A stretch of 6,842 nucleotides of DNA from JAFDWI01 sp964544305 (GTDB lineage: Bacteria > Actinomycetota > Acidimicrobiia > Acidimicrobiales > Iamiaceae): positions 1 through 6,842 of the forward strand of contig CAZJAZ010000080.1 of assembly GCA_964544305.1 (NCBI GenBank). The letters are read 5' to 3'. The notes beneath the pieces were generated by a model. The model had not been told where the DNA came from. It saw only the letters and a list, made by a program, of their open reading frames with translations, and made no database searches. Shown piece by piece: positions 1-5,103 of the stretch. The translations under genes and the position numbers were made by a program. The number at the start of each line of letters is the position of its first letter. Positions within the stretch are counted from its first letter, which is position 1.

Positions 1-2
1 AT

Positions 3-128
3 GCGGAACTTCCTCGCACCGGTCCACGCGTGCGCATTTCGACCGGTGGCGTTCTTGGGTTGGCACTCAGCATGTTGGGTGCCATGATTCTCATTGCGAC
101 ACGTCGCCGAAGTACCCGCCGATGCTAA
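3..128 (+). CDS. C-terminal end of an LPxTG cell-wall-anchored surface protein (5' truncated by window edge)
   Basis: The reading frame is open from the window edge and stops at TAA 126-128. Its residues run A-E-L-P-R-T-G, then a basic stretch (PRVR), then about 20 mostly hydrophobic residues (GGVLGLALSMLGAMILIA), then a positive tail (TRRRSTRRC). This is the textbook order of a sortase recognition signal: LPxTG pentapeptide (codons at 9-23), membrane-spanning segment, short arginine-rich cytoplasmic tail. In that family a class-type sortase cuts between Thr and Gly and links the protein to the cell wall. The exported domain lies outside the window, so its function cannot be stated. Only about 64 bp separate its stop from acs, and I see no clear terminator between them. 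The frame has no start codon of its own here that would make an independent gene. Confidence 0.8.
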   Translation, partial: AELPRTGPRVRISTGGVLGLALSMLGAMILIATRRRSTRRC

Positions 129-182
129 AAAGAGCGACCCATTTGTACGGCCACTAACCTGCAGTCAATTCCGTCGACGAAT

Positions 183-188
183 TGAGGT
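183..188 (+). promoter_or_regulatory. Ribosome binding site of acs
   Basis: TGAGGT lies 4 bases before ATG 193. It supports starting acs at this ATG and not at the in-frame TTG 99 bases upstream, which would overlap the end of the LPxTG gene and add 33 residues with no acetyl-CoA synthetase character. Confidence 0.6.
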
Positions 189-192
189 CAAC

Positions 193-2154
193 ATGAGTGA
201 CGAGCGTGCCACGATCGAAGATTTTCTTCTGGAAGAGCGTACGTTTGCACCGCCTCAAGCGGCACAAGACCGTTCACTTTGGATCGCCGATGGCATTGAT
301 GCTGCCGCCACCGCCGGGTCCGAGGCATTCTGGGCAGGGCAAGCGCAACGGCTCCTTACCTGGCAGAAACCGTTCACACAGACCCTTGATTGGCAGTTAC
401 CCAACGCGCGTTGGTTCGCAGATGGAACCCTCAATGTTGCGCAAAACTGTCTTGATCGACACGTCGATGCAGGATTTGGGGACCGGGTTGCGTACCACTG
501 GGAAGGCGAACCTGGTGATACGCGCACCATTACGTATGCCCAGTTGCGTGATGAAGTTGCCAAGTTTGCCAATGTGCTCAAGCGCCTCGGCGTCCAGCGT
601 GGCGATCGTGTGGCGGTGTATTTGCCGATGATTCCCGAGTTGCCGGTCACGATGTTGGCGTGTGCGCGCATCGGTGCGGTGCATTCGGTGGTGTTCGGCG
701 GATTTTCGGCTGATGCTCTCGCGGATCGGATCAACGACTCCGATTGCAAGGTCCTGGTCACTGCTGACGGTGGATGGCGGCGGGGCAAACCGGCGCTACT
801 CAAGCCCGCGGCGGACGACGCTCTCACAAAAACCACCACCATTACTGATGTGGTGGTGGTGCAACGCACCGGTGCCTCCGGGGACGACACGCCGATTCCC
901 ATGACCCAAGGACGTGACCACTGGTATCACGACGTCATGGCTGAAGCGTCCACCGATTGTCCGTGTGAAGAAATGGGCGCGGAAGACTTGTTGTATTTGT
1001 TGTACACGTCAGGTACTACCGCCAAACCCAAAGGGGTCATGCACACTACCGGCGGCTACCTGACCCAAATTGCGTTCACGCACAAATACGTTTTTGACGT
1101 GCACCCCGACGATGTCTATTGGTGCGCCGCCGACGTGGGTTGGGTCACCGGCCACTCTTACATTGTGTATGGGCCTTTAGCGAACGGGGTTACGTCGGTG
1201 ATGTACGAAGGAACTCCCGACACCCCTGCCAAAGATCGGTTCTGGGACATCATTGAGCGCTACAAAGTCAACGTGCTCTACACCGCACCGACGGCAATCC
1301 GTACGTTCATGAAGTGGGGCACAAATGAGCCCGCCAAGCATGATCTTTCGTCTTTGCGGACGCTCGGATCGGTCGGTGAACCCATCAACCCGGAAGCGTG
1401 GATCTGGTATAACGAAAACATTGGCGGCGGAAGTTGTCCGATTGTTGACACCTGGTGGCAAACCGAAACCGGGGGGATCATGGTGACGCCAATTCCCGGT
1501 GTGACGACAACTAAACCGGGATCCGCGACCTTCCCGTTGCCAGGCATTGACGTCGAACTGGTTGACGAAGCGGGCCAAAAGGTAGAACGCGGCGGCGGCT
1601 ATTTGACGATTACCAAGCCTTGGCCGTCAATGTTGCGCGGAGTATGGGGAGACCCACAGCGCTTCTATGACACGTACTGGTCCAAATATCCGGGTCGGTA
1701 TTTTGCGGGGGATGGCGCCAAGATCGACGAAGACGGCTACATCTGGGTGATTGGACGAGTCGACGATGTCATGAACGTGTCGGGGCACCGCATCTCCACC
1801 ACCGAGGTTGAATCCGCGCTCGTTGACGATCCGCGAGTCGCGGAGGCCGCGGTTGTTGGCGCCACCGATGCGACAACGGGCCAAGCGATCATCGCCTTTG
1901 TCACGGTCAAAGGTGCCACCGAGTGGACCGAAACGCTCGGTGAAGAACTTCGCTCGCATGTCGCCGACAAGATCGGCAAGATCTCGCGGCCCAAGACGGT
2001 GGTATTCACCGATGATCTGCCCAAGACTCGTTCGGGCAAGATCATGCGTCGCTTGTTGCGTGACGTGGCGGAAGGGCGTGATCTTGGCGACACCACCACC
2101 TTGGCCGACCCTGGTGTCGTCGAAGAGATCCGTCGCCGCGCCGAAGGCGGATGA
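193..2154 (+). CDS. acs: Acetyl-CoA synthetase, AMP-forming
   Basis: This cytoplasmic enzyme converts acetate, ATP and CoA to acetyl-CoA, AMP and pyrophosphate by way of acetyl-AMP. The predicted protein has 653 residues, the usual length for the family. An N-terminal ACAS-type region (DxxFWAGQA at about residues 35-50) is followed by the large adenylation domain. The phosphate-binding core YTSGTTAKPKG covers residues 271-281. The WWQTETGG motif (from residue 421) includes the tryptophan that in Acs limits the acyl pocket to acetate. The hinge region GDGAKIDEDGY and GRVDDVMNVSGHR open the mobile C-terminal domain. The C-terminal PKTRSGK (610-616) ends in the lysine (K616) equivalent to the one that is reversibly acetylated to switch off Acs in Salmonella; regulation here is inferred from that. 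A GTG-started HAD phosphatase follows after 27 bp and is probably co-transcribed. Propionyl-CoA synthetase is the main alternative, but overall length and motifs favour Acs. Confidence 0.95.
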   Translation: MSDERATIEDFLLEERTFAPPQAAQDRSLWIADGIDAAATAGSEAFWAGQAQRLLTWQKPFTQTLDWQLPNARWFADGTLNVAQNCLDRHVDAGFGDRVAYHWEGEPGDTRTITYAQLRDEVAKFANVLKRLGVQRGDRVAVYLPMIPELPVTMLACARIGAVHSVVFGGFSADALADRINDSDCKVLVTADGGWRRGKPALLKPAADDALTKTTTITDVVVVQRTGASGDDTPIPMTQGRDHWYHDVMAEASTDCPCEEMGAEDLLYLLYTSGTTAKPKGVMHTTGGYLTQIAFTHKYVFDVHPDDVYWCAADVGWVTGHSYIVYGPLANGVTSVMYEGTPDTPAKDRFWDIIERYKVNVLYTAPTAIRTFMKWGTNEPAKHDLSSLRTLGSVGEPINPEAWIWYNENIGGGSCPIVDTWWQTETGGIMVTPIPGVTTTKPGSATFPLPGIDVELVDEAGQKVERGGGYLTITKPWPSMLRGVWGDPQRFYDTYWSKYPGRYFAGDGAKIDEDGYIWVIGRVDDVMNVSGHRISTTEVESALVDDPRVAEAAVVGATDATTGQAIIAFVTVKGATEWTETLGEELRSHVADKIGKISRPKTVVFTDDLPKTRSGKIMRRLLRDVAEGRDLGDTTTLADPGVVEEIRRRAEGG

Positions 2155-2181
2155 CCCACGCTCGGCCTCTACCCTTGACTC

Positions 2182-2667
2182 GTGGCTTTCCCTTCGAACT
2201 GGCAGTGGCGTAACACAATCGACGAGCCAGGTAACTGCGCCATCTTTGACCTTGATGGGGTCCTCGCGGATGCGAATCAACGCCAGCATTTCCTTGAATG
2301 GCCCCGACGCGACTGGGGCGGCTTTTTTCGTGCCGCAGCCGACGACACGATCTTGGATGACACCGCGCAACTCCTGCACATCTTGGGCACAACGCTGCAA
2401 ACCGTGCTGCTTACCGCACGGCCGATCAACATTCGCCCACAAACGCTCACGTGGCTTGACGAACACGCCATTGCGTACGACTTACTTGTGATGCGCCCTG
2501 ATCACGACCGGCGGCCGTCGTCGGTGTTCAAACGCGACATGCTCAACGACTTGCGTGCAATCGGATTCATGCCACAAATCAGCTTCGAAGACGACATCCG
2601 CAATGTCGAAATGTTCCGCAACCAAGGCGTCCCTTGCGTCTATATCCACTCGGGCTACTACGACTGA
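2182..2667 (+). CDS. HAD-superfamily phosphatase, polynucleotide-kinase 3'-phosphatase-like
   Basis: This 161-residue protein carries all four HAD motifs. Motif I is FDLDGVLAD, with nucleophile D23 and acid/base D25. Motif II is LLTARP with T78. The motif III lysine is probably K117 in SSVFKRDML. Motif IV is FEDD (E136-D138). Only a small helical insert separates motifs I and II, as in the small soluble phosphatases related to the phosphatase half of T4 polynucleotide kinase. The substrate cannot be read from sequence: a nucleic-acid 3' phosphate, a nucleotide or a small metabolite are all possible. GTG 2182 is the only start that includes motif I, because an in-frame TGA lies at 2176-2178 and no other start codon occurs before motif I. 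No good ribosome binding site is visible, so translational coupling to acs (27 bp upstream) is likely. Its last 89 bases overlap the convergent membrane-protein frame. Confidence 0.8.
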   Translation: MAFPSNWQWRNTIDEPGNCAIFDLDGVLADANQRQHFLEWPRRDWGGFFRAAADDTILDDTAQLLHILGTTLQTVLLTARPINIRPQTLTWLDEHAIAYDLLVMRPDHDRRPSSVFKRDMLNDLRAIGFMPQISFEDDIRNVEMFRNQGVPCVYIHSGYYD

Positions 2668-3250
2668 TCGTTGACGCAACCAGACCAATCCCGCCGGTGT
2701 CTTGCCCGATGACCCGCCAGTTCGCAGCTTTGAGCAACGGGACAATGGTCGAATCGTTGCGTGCGATCACACACGTTGTGCCTTCACGATTGATCTGTGC
2801 CACGCCTGCTGCGGCCTGCGCTGTCGTACCGGTAAACCAGTCATTTTGTGCGTAACCGGCTAAGCCAAACAGATCGTTTCGGCCATCTGCCGATACGGGA
2901 ACATCTGGGCGTGTGGCAATGATGAAGCCGCCCATATCAGACTTGTTGCGCAGCTGGCAGTGCGCGGGTAGGGCCGCGATCGGACCTGCCGCAATACCCG
3001 GGCCGGGTTTGTTCGTTCTCGGCACCGCAACCACCGCAGCCACGATTCCACAAACAAAGAGCGCAATCGCACCGATTCGAGCAAGGTCACCTCTGTGAGC
3101 CAGGGCTGATTTGGTACGTCCTGCCATTGGGGAGATCACTATCGCGGTGACGATCATAAAAAACGGCGCGTTACGAATTGCATCAACGGCGAGCAATGCG
3201 CCGACAACCCACGGAAGTAACAGTGCGAATCGAATCCGTTGACGGTTCGC
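2579..3250 (-). CDS. C-terminal part of a GT-C-like polytopic membrane glycosyltransferase (5' end lost in assembly gap)
   Basis: The 223 visible residues begin at the N run and stop at TGA (2581-2579). They show three hydrophobic spans (about visible residues 8-25, 28-43 and 58-75), one of them in the segment AIRNAPFFMIVTAIVISP. This resembles the 'RN(I/V)PLF' helix common in GT-C-type mannosyl/arabinosyltransferase-like proteins. A soluble C-terminal domain follows. Its MGGFIIATRPDVPVSADGR matches the 'GGYLIW...PVFIDGR' pattern of the same group, and NDLFG and a late tryptophan (ANWRVIGQD) fit too. Such proteins usually have 450-600 residues and transfer lipid-linked sugars at the outer face of the membrane. 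More than half is therefore missing. After GGIGLVAST the residues turn basic and cysteine-rich (SRSSPSGYRRKGRLGCG) and overlap the HAD gene. A +1 shift near 2670 would instead give a stop at 2660-2658, so the true end may be there. Confidence 0.6.
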   Translation of the reverse strand, partial: ANRQRIRFALLLPWVVGALLAVDAIRNAPFFMIVTAIVISPMAGRTKSALAHRGDLARIGAIALFVCGIVAAVVAVPRTNKPGPGIAAGPIAALPAHCQLRNKSDMGGFIIATRPDVPVSADGRNDLFGLAGYAQNDWFTGTTAQAAAGVAQINREGTTCVIARNDSTIVPLLKAANWRVIGQDTGGIGLVASTISRSSPSGYRRKGRLGCGTFRHCGCRLRS

Positions 3251-3350
3251 NNNNNNNNNNNNNNNNNNNNNNNNNNNNNNNNNNNNNNNNNNNNNNNNNN
3301 NNNNNNNNNNNNNNNNNNNNNNNNNNNNNNNNNNNNNNNNNNNNNNNNNN
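3251..3350. other. Assembly gap (100 N)
   Basis: Exactly 100 N form a standard placeholder for a scaffold join of unknown length. It cuts the minus-strand membrane-protein gene. On its far side, a GTG at 3391 (minus strand) opens 13 codons (TLRSDRDRRASR) that could be the N-terminus of the same gene, but the frame match across a placeholder is meaningless. I do not join them. Confidence 0.98.
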
Positions 3351-3425
3351 AGCCTAGAAGCTCGGCGATCTCGATCTGAGCGAAGCGTCACATACCGGCA
3401 AGAACCCAGCTTTATCTCGTCCCCG

Positions 3426-3431
3426 TAGAAT
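3426..3431 (+). promoter_or_regulatory. Possible -10 element upstream of htpX
   Basis: TAGAAT matches the -10 consensus TATAAT at five of six positions and lies about 45 bases before the htpX ATG. No convincing -35 hexamer is seen at the matching distance, so this is only a candidate. The flank is shared with whatever lies on the minus strand beyond the gap. Confidence 0.3.
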
Positions 3432-3463
3432 CATGGTCAACAAGTGGAATGTATTGTCCACGC

Positions 3464-3469
3464 AAGGAG
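3464..3469 (+). promoter_or_regulatory. Ribosome binding site of htpX
   Basis: AAGGAG is a strong Shine-Dalgarno match, 6 bases before ATG 3476. It decides the start: the in-frame ATG at 3449 lies upstream of it and would add nine residues that the HtpX N-terminus does not need. Confidence 0.8.
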
Positions 3470-3475
3470 CCTGTG

Positions 3476-4342
3476 ATGCGCAACAACATCAAAACCGTAA
3501 TTTTGCTCGCCGGCCTCGGCGGGTTGATGATCGGAATCGGCAGCTTTTGGGGCCAAGGCGGCGCCATCATTGGCCTGGTCATTGGTCTGGTTTTTGTGGG
3601 CGGCTCGTACTGGTTCAGCGACAAGCTCGCCATCAAAGCGGCCCGTGCGAAACCCGTCACCGAAGCAGAAATGCCCCAGTATTACGCGGTTGTTCGAGAC
3701 TTGGCGGCACGCGCCGACATGCCCATGCCCAAGTTGTATGTCAGCCCTGAACCGCAGCCCAACGCGTTCGCCACCGGACGCAGCCCAAACCATGCGGCAG
3801 TTGCGGTCACCCAAGGAATCTTGCAGGTGTTGACCTGGGACGAGCTGCGCGGCGTGCTCGCCCATGAGATCAGCCACGTCAAGAATCGCGACATTCTGAT
3901 CTCGTCAGTCGCGGCTGCGGTTGCCATGGGCATCACGTTCGTTGCCCGCATGGCCATGTGGGGAGGCATGCTCTTTGGCGGGAGCCGTGACAACAATGGC
4001 GGGCTCATTGGGCTGCTCGCCATGTCGATTCTCGCCCCGCTCGCTGCGGTGATGCTCCAGATGGCATTGAGTCGGAGCCGCGAGTTCGAAGCAGATCACG
4101 ATGGGGCGCAACTGCTCGGATCAGGTGAGTCACTTGCGCAAGCACTTGCCAAGATCGAGAGCTATGCCAGGCAGGTACCGATGGATATTGATCCGGCCCA
4201 GGCAACTGCGTACATCATCAATCCGTTTACGGGACGCAAAGTGCAGTTCGCAAACATGTTCTCGTCGCATCCGCCCACCGAAGAGCGGATCAAGCGCTTG
4301 CGGAACATGTCATCGCGTAGCCCGATCTCCGGCCAATACTGA
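3476..4342 (+). CDS. htpX: Protease HtpX homologue, membrane zinc metalloprotease (M48B)
   Basis: HtpX is a membrane-embedded zinc protease that cleaves misfolded membrane proteins and works alongside FtsH in quality control. The predicted length is 288 residues, typical of the family. Two N-terminal hydrophobic segments (about residues 6-24 and 25-44) precede the catalytic region. The active-site HEISH covers 130-134: H130 and H134 bind zinc and E131 is catalytic. The third ligand is E203 in the REFEAD motif (with D207). Two further hydrophobic segments lie between these motifs (about 142-165 and 178-200), giving the usual four-helix topology. FSSHPPTEERI near the C-terminus is also typical. 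The gene stands alone with its own strong ribosome binding site. A perfect 62-bp palindrome starts 19 bp after its stop and may end transcription between it and convergent yajQ. Heat or envelope-stress control is known in other bacteria; no regulator site is recognisable here. Confidence 0.95.
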   Translation: MRNNIKTVILLAGLGGLMIGIGSFWGQGGAIIGLVIGLVFVGGSYWFSDKLAIKAARAKPVTEAEMPQYYAVVRDLAARADMPMPKLYVSPEPQPNAFATGRSPNHAAVAVTQGILQVLTWDELRGVLAHEISHVKNRDILISSVAAAVAMGITFVARMAMWGGMLFGGSRDNNGGLIGLLAMSILAPLAAVMLQMALSRSREFEADHDGAQLLGSGESLAQALAKIESYARQVPMDIDPAQATAYIINPFTGRKVQFANMFSSHPPTEERIKRLRNMSSRSPISGQY

Positions 4343-4361
4343 TTCAGCCCGATTGTCTTCC

Positions 4362-4423
4362 CTTGAGGTTTTGGGTGCGTTTTTGGAACCTGCAGGTTCC
4401 AAAAACGCACCCAAAACCTCAAG
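4362..4423. terminator. 62-bp perfect palindrome, putative bidirectional terminator
   Basis: Arms 4362-4392 and 4393-4423 are exact reverse complements over all 31 positions, centred on CTGCAG with no spacer. The symmetry ends abruptly at both sides (C4361 against A4424). It lies between the 3' ends of two convergent genes, htpX (stop at 4342) and yajQ (stop at 4441), which is where a shared terminator is expected. In RNA it would fold into a stem of about 29 bp with a TGCA loop from either strand. There is no U-run after the stem in either direction, because the T5 and A5 tracts lie inside the arms. So it would have to act as a tail-less ('I-shaped') terminator as reported for some actinobacteria, or do something else, such as cruciform extrusion or stabilisation of 3' ends. 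Confidence 0.6.
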
Positions 4424-4440
4424 ATGTGAACGCAAATCGG

Positions 4441-4929
4441 CTAGTCGCGGAAGTTCTCGAACTGCAGCGGCACTCCAAAGTCACTCTCACGTAATTCTGC
4501 GATCACAGCTTGCAGGTCGTCACGCTTTTTCCCGCTCACACGAAGTTGATCACCCTGGGTTTGCGACTGTACGCCTTTGAGTCCAAGACCCTTGATGAAC
4601 TTGTTGAGTTCTCGGGCTTTGTCTGATGAAATCCCCGCGGTAAGTGTCACCACCTGACGAGCGCTTGCCCCGCTTGCTTCTTCAACTTTGCCGTAATCAA
4701 GCGATTTGAGTGACACCTTGCGTTTCACAAACTTCTCTTCAAGTACTTGGCGTAGTGCTTTGAGGCGATCTTCTGAAACCGCCCGCAACGTAATGGTGTG
4801 CCCGTCGAGTTCGATCGACGCGTTCGCATTCTTAAAGTCGAATCGGTTCGTCACTTCACGGGTGGCTTGATCAACCGCGTTGCGAACTTCTTGCAGATCG
4901 ACTTCGGAAACAACATCGAAGGTTGGCAT
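4441..4929 (-). CDS. yajQ: YajQ family nucleotide-binding protein (UPF0234)
   Basis: This small cytoplasmic protein of 162 residues has a duplicated ferredoxin-like (RRM-like) fold. YajQ proteins bind nucleotides or RNA, and some proteobacterial members bind cyclic di-GMP and act as effectors; the role in actinobacteria is not settled. The family features are plain: the N-terminus MPTFDVVSEVD, the NRFDFK motif near residue 30, KVSLKSLDYGKVEEASG in the middle, an 'ARELNKFIKGLGLKGVQSQTQG' type segment (about residues 107-128), and the terminal LRESDFGVPLQFENFRD. ATG at 4929-4927 is chosen because family members start with MPxFD; a TTG two codons upstream is in frame but less likely. No strong ribosome binding site is visible. 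The gene is convergent with htpX across the palindrome, and divergent from tRNA-Tyr with about 70 bp between them. Confidence 0.95.
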   Translation of the reverse strand: MPTFDVVSEVDLQEVRNAVDQATREVTNRFDFKNANASIELDGHTITLRAVSEDRLKALRQVLEEKFVKRKVSLKSLDYGKVEEASGASARQVVTLTAGISSDKARELNKFIKGLGLKGVQSQTQGDQLRVSGKKRDDLQAVIAELRESDFGVPLQFENFRD

Positions 4930-4981
4930 GGTCAACCAGGTTACCCCGATACTGATGGGACGCCCCGACGTGGTACTTGAC

Positions 4982-4987
4982 TACACT
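4982..4987 (+). promoter_or_regulatory. Possible -10 element of the tRNA-Tyr promoter
   Basis: TACACT would place a transcription start about 8 bases before the mature tRNA 5' end at 5003. The -35 position holds no good consensus match; a TTGACT lies directly beside it (4977-4982) but is too close to serve with it. This is a weak candidate. Confidence 0.25.
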
Positions 4988-5002
4988 GGCGCTTCACATA
5001 TC

Positions 5003-5087
5003 GGATCGGTACCCAAGTGGCCAACGGGGACTGGCTGTAAACCAGTTGCATTATGCTTCGGAGGTTCGAATCCTTCCCGGTCCACCA
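5003..5087 (+). tRNA. tRNA-Tyr(GTA), class II, with encoded CCA
   Basis: The acceptor arms GGATCGG (5003-5009) and CCGGTCC (5077-5083) pair with one G-U. The anticodon stem ACTGG/CCAGT (5030-5034 with 5042-5046) encloses loop CTGTAAA with anticodon GTA at 5037-5039. A long variable arm (GCA-TTA-TGC) marks a class II tRNA, as expected for bacterial tRNA-Tyr. The T arm is GGAGG-TTCGAAT-CCTTC. Discriminator A5084 is followed by CCA (5085-5087) in the DNA, unlike the other two tRNAs here. The mature gene without CCA ends at 5084. Confidence 0.95.
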
Positions 5088-5103
5088 TTCCTCTGAGCGG
5101 CAC

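Noticed and set aside
94..192. Upstream TTG start extending acs by 33 residues
   Set aside because: It overlaps the LPxTG gene's end and the added residues are not family-like; ATG 193 has a ribosome binding site.
1627..2466. Long open frame on the minus strand across the end of acs and the HAD gene
   Set aside because: It lies antisense to two genes with clear conserved motifs and its translation shows no recognisable domain; high-GC genes often leave such open antisense frames.
1808..2491. Plus-strand frame overlapping the 3' part of acs and the HAD gene
   Set aside because: It is in a different frame from two well-supported genes and is rich in Arg/Ser, as expected of an out-of-frame reading.
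4101..4580. Plus-strand frame through the end of htpX, the palindrome and into yajQ
   Set aside because: It reads across a palindrome and antisense to yajQ in the wrong frame of htpX; no family features.
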